From contig JADFAD010000003.1 in NCBI GenBank assembly GCA_015665455.1, forward strand, positions 372,001 through 436,000: a DNA stretch of 64,000 nt, in the 5' to 3' direction. The first letter of the stretch is position 1, and every line of letters begins with the position of its first letter. The position numbers and the translations under genes are program-made. The notes under the pieces were generated by a model. The model worked only from the letters and a program-made list of their open reading frames with translations. It was not told the DNA's origin and did no database searches. Positions 56,223 to 64,000 of the stretch are shown piece after piece. Origin of the DNA: Oceanospirillaceae bacterium. GTDB lineage: Bacteria; Pseudomonadota; Gammaproteobacteria; Pseudomonadales; Litoribrevibacteraceae.

Positions 56223-56956
56223 TTAAGAATTAGAGATAGAGTTATTTTGATATATTACTGGACAATACTTCTCATCCTTCAATAAGGCCCTATAACCATA
56301 ATCATCAAATCGGGTATCAAGTTTAGCTTCATCAGTTAACAACCCTATAGCAATAGCATAACGATCGAAGTTACTAGAATTAAAGGCACTAGAATTAATA
56401 GCACTCCCATGTAACGTATCTTTGTGATAAAAACTAATGCTACCAGCGTTCATCTCTGCGATTGTTTCAAACCAATCGTTGTTAGAGTCACTTCGTATTC
56501 TATCTCTTTGATGTTCTATATTTTGAATATTAGCCCCTGTATAAGGGCTTCTTTCAGGCCAAAGTTGTGAACCCTGAATATACCTAATCGATCCAGTTTC
56601 TGAACTTACATCGACCAGTGGAATCCAAGCAGTAATTACGCCGTCTTTAAAAAAAGGCATGTATTTCAAATCTCGATGAAAACCAACTTGCCCTCATCTC
56701 TACTGCCCAACGGTTTAAAATATAGCTGGCTTCCCCAGACTTTTATTTGTTTTGAACCAGTTACTTTAGCTGCAAGTTCACCTATACGAGAAGAAGTCAA
56801 AAGAGAATACAAAGCAGGTAATGTTAGGTGTATTTGAGATATCCTCTTAATTATATTTTTTTCCTGCAGACTACTGACCATCCACAATGGAGAATTACTA
56901 ACTAATTCACTACATAAAGCCTGATCTACTAAAGATATAGCTTCATTTACACCCAA
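56223..56956 (-). pseudogene. Truncated, frameshifted PhyH-type dioxygenase
   Basis: Two overlapping frames together align with the intact dioxygenase at 57223-57993: the upstream part (56666-56956; RIGELAAKVTGSKQIKVWGSQLYFKP) and the downstream part (56223-56669; MPFFKDGVITAWIPLVDV...FDRYAIAIGL). A one-base loss in the GGG at 56691-56693 breaks the frame just before the HRD iron site (read in the other frame: QVGFHRDLKYMPFF). About 25 N-terminal residues of the paralog are also missing. The remaining frame runs 28 bases from the amidohydrolase. I judge it inactive, unless sequencing error or frameshifting intervenes. Confidence 0.85.
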
Positions 56957-57200
56957 AGTTTGTCAGATACTTCTTAGGGTCATTATTGATATCCTTTAAT
57001 TCTTCCAAGGTTTCTTTTGATGGGTCTACCTGAAGTGGCCATACATATGAAACTAAACGAGACCGTGCAACTTGCCAGTCTTGTATAGCTTGAATATTAT
57101 CAATTACACTTTTATCGCCTACTTGAGACCCAGAGTTCCTTTCTATTTCACACTCCAATTTAATATTTAATTCATTCCCAGCCATATAACAAAAATACAT
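56943..57200 (-). CDS. Leader-like 85-residue peptide, possible truncated TOMM precursor
   Basis: An 85-residue protein ending DIQNDPKKYL-like: actual tail NNDPKKYLTNFGCK. The helical ARSRLVSYVWPLQ segment followed by this DPK..L..FG end resembles the final part of nitrile-hydratase-like (NHLP-type) RiPP leaders, in which a core would follow. Here the frame stops right after and overlaps the PhyH pseudogene by 14 bases, so the core may have been lost. Cys at 4, 17 and 84 only. Two starts are possible (57200 or the second ATG, codon 6); neither has a good ribosome-binding site. Function as precursor is inference. Confidence 0.5.
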   Translation of the reverse strand: MYFCYMAGNELNIKLECEIERNSGSQVGDKSVIDNIQAIQDWQVARSRLVSYVWPLQVDPSKETLEELKDINNDPKKYLTNFGCK

Positions 57201-57222
57201 TAGATTAATTAGTTATATAGTG

Positions 57223-57993
57223 TTAACTAGAATAAATGGTAGGACAAAATTTTTCATCACTTAAAATCATTGAGTAACCATAATCCTCAACCTTCTCATC
57301 AAGCTCAACGCTGTCTGTGATTAACCCTATAGTTAATACACTTCTATCTAAACTCGATTTATTAGGATAACTTCCATGTAAAACATCAAATGAATGAAAG
57401 CTCACCCCTCCTAAATCTAAAATTATGTCCTTTTCATCCCAGGTTTTATTGTTGTAATAATCCTTTAAGCTTTTAACTTGACGATCTAAGGATTGAATCT
57501 CCCCGCCAGTACAGTAGTCATCTCGATCCCATAGGTGAGATCCTTCTACTACAGTTAAAGGACCGCTATTAGCACCCACATTAGTTAGAGGCAACCAAGC
57601 AGTTAAAACACCTTTTTTAAAAAAAGGCATATGCTGTGAATCCCTGTGAAAACCAACATTCCCTTTTGAATTAGATAGCTTTGGTTTGTGGAATAACTGG
57701 CAACCCCAAACTTTAATAACCTTTGAACCTGTGAGTAGCGCAGCTAATTCGCCTATTTTAGATTGAGTTATTGCTTCAAATATAACCTGATCAGTCATGT
57801 GTATTTGAGAAAGTCTTGTAAGCTCAGTTATCCCATCACCAAAATGAGACCATGGTTTAGCACCTGTTTCATATGAACCATCTAAAACCTGTTCAACTCT
57901 ATGCTTCGCTCTCTCAAGTAAAGGCTTGTCTAATCCAGCGTTTTTAAATTCTATAAAACCACGCCGTTCAAATTCATTTCTAAATATATTCAT
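57223..57993 (-). CDS. PhyH-type Fe(II)/2-oxoglutarate dioxygenase
   Basis: A 256-residue dioxygenase. Metal ligands are H116-R-D118 (VGFHRDSQ) and H206 (VLHGS), with Arg217 (DRSVLTIG) for 2-oxoglutarate. Phytanoyl-CoA dioxygenase-like members hydroxylate small molecules or peptides. Its place next to precursor-like genes suggests hydroxylation of the RiPP or of a precursor amino acid. Weak ribosome-binding site; 22 bases before the leader-like ORF. Confidence 0.82.
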   Translation of the reverse strand: MNIFRNEFERRGFIEFKNAGLDKPLLERAKHRVEQVLDGSYETGAKPWSHFGDGITELTRLSQIHMTDQVIFEAITQSKIGELAALLTGSKVIKVWGCQLFHKPKLSNSKGNVGFHRDSQHMPFFKKGVLTAWLPLTNVGANSGPLTVVEGSHLWDRDDYCTGGEIQSLDRQVKSLKDYYNNKTWDEKDIILDLGGVSFHSFDVLHGSYPNKSSLDRSVLTIGLITDSVELDEKVEDYGYSMILSDEKFCPTIYSS

Positions 57994-58035
57994 AAGAAGA
58001 TACTTTGAGCCATATAAATATGGCTCATTAAAAAA

Positions 58036-59160
58036 TCACGTACTAGTGAAAGGTTGATTAGCGCGCATAGCGATCAGATCAGCCAAAGCTATTGGATCAT
58101 AGTCCTCTTTTTCAAGAGGTTCCGGCATATCAATTGATAAAGTTGCGGTGTAACTATTAACATTATACTTTTTAGTTAATGTATCAGTCATATGATCCAT
58201 AACCTCTTCCGAGGGCATACTTTCTGCATATGAAATTAGAATATTTAGTCCATCAGCAATTTCATAATCTAAGTTATTTAATAAAGTAGGGTAATCTTCA
58301 AGCGCAACAGCTCTTTTTGTTAAGCCATAACCTTCTTGAGTCTTAACAGCACCGATACGTTTTGACTTTTCCAAAGACCAGTTATACGCCACTAGACGGG
58401 GAACAAAGTGCATCCAAGCATAGTCATCATCCACACCTTCTGATCCTCCTCTATCACCTTCTTGTTGTGAATGATTTTCTTGTCCATAGGACAGAAAAGG
58501 ATTACTTTCGTCTCCGCCAAGTCCTGTTGAATTTTGGGCAGTGCCAATCTCTAGACTGTCATGATCTAAATCATCTATTTTAATATCTAAAGGAACAGAA
58601 GCTGAGTTAGTTGAATCATCAGATTGCTGAAATAATTGAGCAAATGGGAAGTATCTTTGAATTGCAACAAAATCAGAGAGCATAGAACTCGAACGATCAT
58701 CAAACTTCGGGATTTTAATTTCTAAATCTATAGCTAAATTTTTCCAGCCATTGATCGGAACATATGCTCTTTGCCACTGATATTCGGGCTTCTTTTCATT
58801 ACCTTCTTTTAAATTATTGTAGTTTTTACTACAAACATTGATTACATTGTATTTTTGTTTTTTCCCATTAAAATCTACATAAGAGAAAAATGAAACCCCA
58901 TGAGATCGTCCAGAGCCTTTCCCCTCCTCAATAAAAGGATCTATATTTTTAACTCCAAGCTTATCAAGAACATAATACAAAACATTCGACTTATATATGT
59001 TCTCTTGGGCGTCATCCGAGACAATTTTATTAACATCAGAATAATTATCCCAGTAATACGAAACCGCTTTTTGCCACAATATATCCCAAGCAGAATTGGT
59101 ATAAACCGACCATTCTGAGTCCTTTAAACCGCTTGAAAAATTTTCAATATTTTCACTCAT
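58036..59160 (-). CDS. 374-residue candidate TOMM precursor-like or partner protein
   Basis: I do not recognise this by name with confidence. The N-terminal 70 residues (WDILWQKAVSYYWDNYSD) resemble the BMA_0021/BMA_0022 group of long 'two-chain TOMM' proteins known to accompany TOMM kinase/cyclase fusions. A central acidic, Gly-rich and Asp-rich linker (210-245) separates it from a helical C-terminal domain ending DLIAMRANQPFTST. ATG 59160 has AGG six bases upstream; the TTG at 59166 would only add two residues. It follows the kinase by ten bases and so is co-transcribed. Confidence 0.55.
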   Translation of the reverse strand: MSENIENFSSGLKDSEWSVYTNSAWDILWQKAVSYYWDNYSDVNKIVSDDAQENIYKSNVLYYVLDKLGVKNIDPFIEEGKGSGRSHGVSFFSYVDFNGKKQKYNVINVCSKNYNNLKEGNEKKPEYQWQRAYVPINGWKNLAIDLEIKIPKFDDRSSSMLSDFVAIQRYFPFAQLFQQSDDSTNSASVPLDIKIDDLDHDSLEIGTAQNSTGLGGDESNPFLSYGQENHSQQEGDRGGSEGVDDDYAWMHFVPRLVAYNWSLEKSKRIGAVKTQEGYGLTKRAVALEDYPTLLNNLDYEIADGLNILISYAESMPSEEVMDHMTDTLTKKYNVNSYTATLSIDMPEPLEKEDYDPIALADLIAMRANQPFTST

Positions 59161-59170
59161 TATCAACCTG

Positions 59171-62100
59171 CTATTTATTGTTAATTAATTTTGACCTAAG
59201 TTCTATCAACCTAGATCTCTCCGTTTCAAACATATTACTTTCATCTAACTTTTCTTTAAGGTTTAACCCTTGAAGCTCAAACAAATCAGAACTCTGTTTT
59301 TTACTAAGACAAATAGATTCATTTATCAGAAAACTAATTTTATTAGAAAATTTTCTTTCCAACATAAAGTAACTTTCAGCAAGTTTTAATTTTAAAAAAG
59401 GAACAGCTGAAGAGATATCATGCTCAATTGACAATGAAATAATTTTTTCACAAAGTGATACCGCTTTCATTGGATCATTACTATTAATATAGGCATCAAC
59501 TATTATTGGAACATACCAACTAATAGCAAATATCTGACCCGTATCGATCATTAAATCCAAGCATTCAATCGAAGATTCAGTATCTCCTAAAGCTGCTGAA
59601 TAAAGGGTTTTTACATAAATATAATGCCATACTGAGCTCTTTCTATGTTCATACTTATTGTTATATTCATTACCAGTTTCTAAAACCAATTGAATATCAT
59701 TAGTAAAATAACCGTATAACGCTTTAAACAAATATGCAAAAGCTATTGAAGAGTCATGATTAATATACTCTGAGTATTCTACTGCTTCGCGAATAGCATC
59801 TTTTGCAAGCGATAACTCACCGAGATGAAGGTATGTGATTGAAGATAGTGAAAGTAACTGAGCTTTTCCATCTGTCCCAAACTCTAAAGCTAAATCCTTA
59901 TCAAGGTCCTCATCGTAAAGAGAACTTGCCTTTTCATAAGACTTTTTAGATTTAATTAAATCACCATCTATCATATAAGCTTGGGCTAGATGTGTTAAAA
60001 TCAACATTTCTTTTTGCCTATCACCTTCCTCTCTAGCTCTTGTTAATATATCCTCACCTAATTCCCTAGCTTCTTTTCTTTTCGAAGAGTAATGCAATAT
60101 CTGAAACCGAATCCAATCAGACTTCCTGTCAATTTCTTCTAAATTTAAAACTCCGTCTTGATACTTATTAATTTCAATTTCTCCAATTAAGAATTTAATT
60201 CGAGAATTTATGACAGATAAACTTTCCCCACCATAACCATTAACCGTCATTTCAGCAGTAACAACTGAGTTACAAAGCCCAAGTTCACTTCTCAATCGTA
60301 TGTCTTCTTCCTCTATAAAAGGAATACAAGCTATAGCCTTATAATAAATAGAAATGGCTTCGTTATAGGCTGAATTTGAAACAAAACTAAGAATAGAGTA
60401 TATATAATGATCAACTGCATTTATAAACTCTTCAGCCTTCAGGTAATGTTCAGCTACATTCAGCGAGTATTCTTTATTCTCCTTTCCGTAAAAACAGAGT
60501 AACGAATCAGCTACTGATTTGTGATAACGCTTAGAGGTAGCCAGTCCTGTACTCCCATAAGCAGCATCTCTCACCAAAGCATGCTTAAAGATGTAGCTGT
60601 CACCATTCACCTGTCGTTGCCTAATGACCAATTCATTAGCGATCAATTCATTTAGATCCGTCTGAATAAATTCTTCAGTTTTATTCGAAGCCGCCACCAA
60701 CAAGTCATAATCAAATTCACGGCCAATGGTTGCGGCCAATTGCGCGGTATCTTTTGCAGATACCAACCCGTCGAGCTTCTGTTGTAATGATTCCAGCAAA
60801 GTTTCAGGTACTTCTGCTAACTTGTCTTCTGAGACAAAGTCCACAACGCCGTTCAGGTGTTGAACTAATGTTTTTGATCGAAGCATGTTGACCAGTTCTT
60901 CAATGAACAACGGAATCCCGTCTGTTCTTGAAGTAACAACATCAAGTACGTTTTCAGATACATGCTGATGATCAAAGAGGGATTGAATAAACGCATTAGT
61001 GCTCGCTTTGGACAAACCTAATACCTCAAACCCAACGTCAACCCCCTCTTCTAGTTGGCTAGGGAGTGCTTTGCGTGAAGTACTGATAAAGACGGAATCT
61101 TTATCTTTGAACAGGGTGTGATTGATGAGATTTTGAATGAATTCAATGCTGGTTGGGTCAGCCCAGTGCATATCCTCAAAAATAAACAGATGTCTGATTG
61201 AATTTGCTTCAATATCATTCAGAAGTAACACAATCAACGTGTCAAACAGTATGCTCTTTTGAATATCTGGGGCTTGGGTAACTACCGATAAGTCATCAGG
61301 TAACGGTAAATGCAGCCAAGTACACAACAATGGCACAGCCAAGGTTTCATCTAGATCGGGCACCTCTGATAGTAATGACCTGAACTTTTCAACGGATACT
61401 TCTGCTTCGAGTGAATCTAAGGAATACTTATATTTAAGAACATTCAAGATTGGATACAATGCATTATATTTATGTTCTGGCAAACACTGAGCAATGAAAT
61501 GTTGAAAATTATTTGCTCGATTTCTCAATTCAAAAATCAATCGTGATTTACCAATGCCCGCATCACCAAATACATGCGCAACCGAATCATCATTACGCTC
61601 ATTCAGAAGCTCTACTAACTCAGCAAGCTCTTGGTCTCGCCCGACGAATTCATGGTTTGCTCTATTCCCCCTTAAGAACCCAAACGCTTCTACTGAACGT
61701 TCGCCCACTAAGTGATGTAACGTTACCTGTTTCTGATTCACGCCAATCGGTTTGATAGCATCCGGTGTAAATTCAATGTAGGTATCAAGCAGTTTTTTAC
61801 TGGCATCGGAACACAAAACTTGCTTAGGCAAGGCGTGTCGAGCCAATTCCATTGCGATATTGGGAGTGTCTCCTTCTGGCGCTGTATCGGAGTAATTGGT
61901 CACGAGCCCGGTATGGATACCCATTCGAACCAAGACTTCAATGCCTTGGGTTGATTTCAGCAAGGCATTACGCTGGTTAAGACTGCTCGAAATTTCTAAC
62001 GCCGTTCGCGCACATAAACGGCTATCGTTATCACTTACAGTGGGATAACCAAAATAAAACAGTAAGGTGTCGCCCAACGTACCGGCATGAAATGCGCCGA

Positions 62101-63241
62101 AACGGATTGCGATATCCAGGCATTGTGATTTTTGATCACGGTGTAATGCATCAATCACTTCGAGATCCATAACACCGTCGGTTATGGACGCTATGTTTAA
62201 TGTAACGCACAGTACAGAAATTTGTTTTCGTTCCGTTAAGCCCGTAAAAAGCACCGCATTATCATTAATTTGGGTCTCTTCAACGTAATGAGAAGCCGTC
62301 AAAGATGACTCAACAGGCATTCTTTCTAACGGCTCTGTCTTCAAATCGCCAACCAGAGACGAGAAATTGATCTGACTTAAATCTTGATAGACTTCGGCCG
62401 CGATCTCAGCGCGTTCCTGACTTTTCTTGTTCAAAACACGTCGCAGTAAATCAGCAATGGGATGACCTGCCAACGAGGTAGGGATAGGAACGTTAGAGTT
62501 GCTTAATTGTTTGTGAAAAATTGAGGCCAGACTTGATCCGGTGACGGCCGGTTGACCTGTAAGACATTCAATAAACACCAATCCCCAAACATACAAATCG
62601 CTCTTAATCGTAGGGGGCTCGCCACGCAATTGCTCTGGCGCACTATAAGAAGGTGTTCCAAGGGTTTCGTGCGTCAACGTAATGGTCTTGAAATCTTGTT
62701 TTCGAGCTTCGTTCGTTAAAGTCCCGATCCCAAAGTCCAAAATTTTCACATGATCTTTAGCGCCAGATTTGGTCAACATGATGTTTGCGGGCTTTAAATC
62801 CCTATGTATGACACCTTGCCCATGAGCATGCGCAAGTGAATCCAACACTTGAGACATCAAGTTTGCGGCTTCTGAAGGTAATAAAGCCCCCTCGTTTTGT
62901 AAGATTTCTTTTAATGATTGCCCTTCTACGTATTCAAATACTGCAAATACAAGGTCCTGATCACAGATCCCTTTATCCAATAAACGAACAATATTTGGGT
63001 GTTGCAAGCGACTGCAAAGCGATGTTTCACGGTGAAACCGTTCGATGTAACGTCGGCGCTTCTCTTCATCAAAATCAGAGCTTAACGTTAAAAATTTGAT
63101 GGCGACGATTTGCCCCGTATTAACTTGCTTGGCTCGAAATACTTGGCCAAATCCGCCCTGCCCGATTTTTTCGAGCAAGCTGTAATTATCGGATTCAAAT
63201 CGCTGAATAATTGTTCTGTCTACTGTGCCCTGCAAAGACAT
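59171..63241 (-). CDS. TOMM system Ser/Thr kinase/cyclase/ATPase/TPR fusion protein
   Basis: A 1356-residue signalling protein. Domains in order: Ser/Thr kinase (15-275) with HRDLKPAN (H146-D148) and DFG (D169); class III cyclase-like domain (about 338-510), whose first metal Asp (VLFcD-type) is replaced in SVLCVTLNIAS, so probably inactive; AAA ATPase with GDAGIGKS (about 555-562) and LFIFEDMHWAD; then TPR-like helices (900-1340). This is the TOMM system kinase/cyclase fusion family, hence the locus name. GGAAG eight bases before ATG. It presumably phosphorylates a partner such as the FHA protein in this locus. Confidence 0.88.
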   Translation of the reverse strand: MSLQGTVDRTIIQRFESDNYSLLEKIGQGGFGQVFRAKQVNTGQIVAIKFLTLSSDFDEEKRRRYIERFHRETSLCSRLQHPNIVRLLDKGICDQDLVFAVFEYVEGQSLKEILQNEGALLPSEAANLMSQVLDSLAHAHGQGVIHRDLKPANIMLTKSGAKDHVKILDFGIGTLTNEARKQDFKTITLTHETLGTPSYSAPEQLRGEPPTIKSDLYVWGLVFIECLTGQPAVTGSSLASIFHKQLSNSNVPIPTSLAGHPIADLLRRVLNKKSQERAEIAAEVYQDLSQINFSSLVGDLKTEPLERMPVESSLTASHYVEETQINDNAVLFTGLTERKQISVLCVTLNIASITDGVMDLEVIDALHRDQKSQCLDIAIRFGAFHAGTLGDTLLFYFGYPTVSDNDSRLCARTALEISSSLNQRNALLKSTQGIEVLVRMGIHTGLVTNYSDTAPEGDTPNIAMELARHALPKQVLCSDASKKLLDTYIEFTPDAIKPIGVNQKQVTLHHLVGERSVEAFGFLRGNRANHEFVGRDQELAELVELLNERNDDSVAHVFGDAGIGKSRLIFELRNRANNFQHFIAQCLPEHKYNALYPILNVLKYKYSLDSLEAEVSVEKFRSLLSEVPDLDETLAVPLLCTWLHLPLPDDLSVVTQAPDIQKSILFDTLIVLLLNDIEANSIRHLFIFEDMHWADPTSIEFIQNLINHTLFKDKDSVFISTSRKALPSQLEEGVDVGFEVLGLSKASTNAFIQSLFDHQHVSENVLDVVTSRTDGIPLFIEELVNMLRSKTLVQHLNGVVDFVSEDKLAEVPETLLESLQQKLDGLVSAKDTAQLAATIGREFDYDLLVAASNKTEEFIQTDLNELIANELVIRQRQVNGDSYIFKHALVRDAAYGSTGLATSKRYHKSVADSLLCFYGKENKEYSLNVAEHYLKAEEFINAVDHYIYSILSFVSNSAYNEAISIYYKAIACIPFIEEEDIRLRSELGLCNSVVTAEMTVNGYGGESLSVINSRIKFLIGEIEINKYQDGVLNLEEIDRKSDWIRFQILHYSSKRKEARELGEDILTRAREEGDRQKEMLILTHLAQAYMIDGDLIKSKKSYEKASSLYDEDLDKDLALEFGTDGKAQLLSLSSITYLHLGELSLAKDAIREAVEYSEYINHDSSIAFAYLFKALYGYFTNDIQLVLETGNEYNNKYEHRKSSVWHYIYVKTLYSAALGDTESSIECLDLMIDTGQIFAISWYVPIIVDAYINSNDPMKAVSLCEKIISLSIEHDISSAVPFLKLKLAESYFMLERKFSNKISFLINESICLSKKQSSDLFELQGLNLKEKLDESNMFETERSRLIELRSKLINNK

Positions 63242-63540
63242 GTTTGTTGCTTCCTAAGATGATATTAATCAACTGTGCCGTCGAGATAACCATTATTTTT
63301 ATTGCGAGAACTAACATTGTGAAAGTCATATATACGATTAAAAATCAGTAGACTTTTCTTTTCTTAATCAGTGATTAATTCATTTAGACTCTCACATAAA
63401 GCCAACCAAAATGGTTAGGAATTTTTCAATACAACGAGTAAAAAATTACACTTATCCGCACTTAGTAGTACTTATTCATTAGTTTTTAAACTATTGGTAA
63501 TTCTCTCAACAATCAGCAATGTAACTCTTTCATTGCGTTA

Positions 63541-63556
63541 TGTAACTCTATGTAAT
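63541..63556 (+). promoter_or_regulatory. Direct repeat TGTAAC-N4-TGTAAT
   Basis: TGTAAC-tcta-TGTAAT; another TGTAAC lies 21 bp upstream (63520-63525), that is two helical turns. 300 bp before the kinase gene on the opposite strand. Confidence 0.55.
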
Positions 63557-63809
63557 CACTACAAAAAACCATCTACTATTTAATTTTAGTTTCGAACCAA
63601 TACATAAGACTATGTAACTAGAAACATATTAAATTAATATTAAAAACGGAGAATTCTTCTAACAGGACAATCAATCTGTAAATACGTATGAACAAAGAAC
63701 TTTTCAACGGAATAAATAAACCAATAGGTCACGTATTAACCAGTCGTCATCTAATTTTTGAAATGCTTTACTATTAACGGATGACACAAACTTGAGTTAA
63801 AGACCTCAG

Positions 63810-63825
63810 TGTAATTGCGTGTAAT
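63810..63825 (+). promoter_or_regulatory. Direct repeat TGTAAT-N4-TGTAAT before the edge gene
   Basis: An exact pair TGTAAT-tgcg-TGTAAT, 112 bp before the ATG at 63937, on the same strand. Confidence 0.6.
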
Positions 63826-63936
63826 ACCCTCAAAAATCAATTTCTGATTAAATTCATATGAGACTTACATCGCTCGGTTTGACTATACGAATATTTACTG
63901 AGCGTTATCTGATTTATTTTGATTTGAGATTGAGAT

Positions 63937-64000
63937 ATGAGCTACACACTGCCTAGTTTTGCCAGTTGGACTTCGTTTAAAGTACCGACGGCAGAAGAGT
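63937..64000 (+). CDS. Unidentified CDS, start only (runs past the window)
   Basis: ATG 63937 with GAGAT upstream. Only 21 codons are visible (MSYTLPSFASWTSFKVPTAEE), too few to name. It has a direct repeat 112 bp upstream and is divergent from the TOMM kinase, so it may be a regulon member. Confidence 0.5.
   Translation, partial: MSYTLPSFASWTSFKVPTAEE

Larger units (their letters stand above)
63242..63936. other. 695-bp non-coding AT-rich region between divergent genes
   Basis: No ORF supportable. It carries two exact or near direct repeats (63541-63556 and 63810-63825) plus single TGTAAC at 63520-63525 and 63613-63618. It separates the kinase start from the divergent gene at the right edge and probably holds both promoters. 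Confidence 0.6.

Noticed and set aside
1-64000. Search by eye for tRNA, rRNA, CRISPR repeats and insertion sequences
   Set aside because: None recognised; a covariance and repeat scan would be needed to exclude small ones.

Overview
The window reads as chromosome of a marine gammaproteobacterium of moderately low GC (about 40% by eye). I base this on a monomeric NADP isocitrate dehydrogenase, YibL, a Vibrio-like heme-uptake set (tonB-exbB-exbD-hmuTUV, hutX, hutZ), an ExeM/NucH-type secreted nuclease, a CioAB-type cytochrome bd oxidase and LodA/LodB-like quinoprotein genes. The family could be Oceanospirillales or Vibrionales-like; I cannot place it further. I saw no tRNA, rRNA, CRISPR array, insertion sequence or integrase.

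Layout. 1-18.3 kb is mixed housekeeping and signalling: end of icd, a PAS-GGDEF-EAL protein, a secreted nuclease, yibL, an ART-like protein, an outer-membrane barrel, an FMN split-barrel protein with a divergent AraC regulator, a chemotaxis receptor, a 1-Cys peroxiredoxin, a flavodoxin behind a Fur-like box, and a class I glutamine-amidotransferase-type hydrolase. 18.3-33 kb is iron and heme acquisition: PepSY protein plus TonB receptor, then the tonB-exbB-exbD-hmuTUV operon, divergent from a heme receptor with hutX and hutZ, with a Fur-like box between. 33-40.8 kb is an unusual oxidase island: a secreted CxxCH protein with a mannan-binding-lectin-like tail, a tandem cystatin-like protein, a berberine-bridge-like flavoprotein, a LodA-like CTQ oxidase and its LodB-like flavoenzyme. 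41-51.5 kb holds a DUF2750 protein, LysR/VOC pair, SLOG-like protein, lipoprotein, SDR, and a histidine kinase/sigma-54 activator pair divergent from cioAB, which has a good -24/-12 promoter and a 52-residue membrane protein at its end.

51.6-63.2 kb is the most interesting part: a TOMM-type (azole/azoline RiPP) locus read on the minus strand. Its order is a giant Ser/Thr kinase/cyclase/ATPase/TPR fusion, a 374-residue candidate precursor-like protein, a PhyH-type dioxygenase, an 85-residue leader-like peptide, a truncated and frameshifted PhyH pseudogene, an amidohydrolase, a fused leader-binding/YcaO cyclodehydratase, and, in a separate unit, an FHA protein with a winged-helix-like tail. No dedicated exporter, azoline dehydrogenase or protease is visible.

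A direct repeat, TGTAAY-N4-TGTAAT (10-bp period, one-base variants allowed), occurs at seven intergenic places: before the outer-membrane barrel, the CxxCH/lectin gene, the cystatin gene, the oxidase operon, the FHA gene itself, and twice before the gene entering at the right edge. The period suits a winged-helix regulator. I infer, without proof, a circuit in which the TOMM kinase signals through phosphothreonine to the FHA/winged-helix protein, which binds these repeats and controls both its own gene and the secreted oxidase island.
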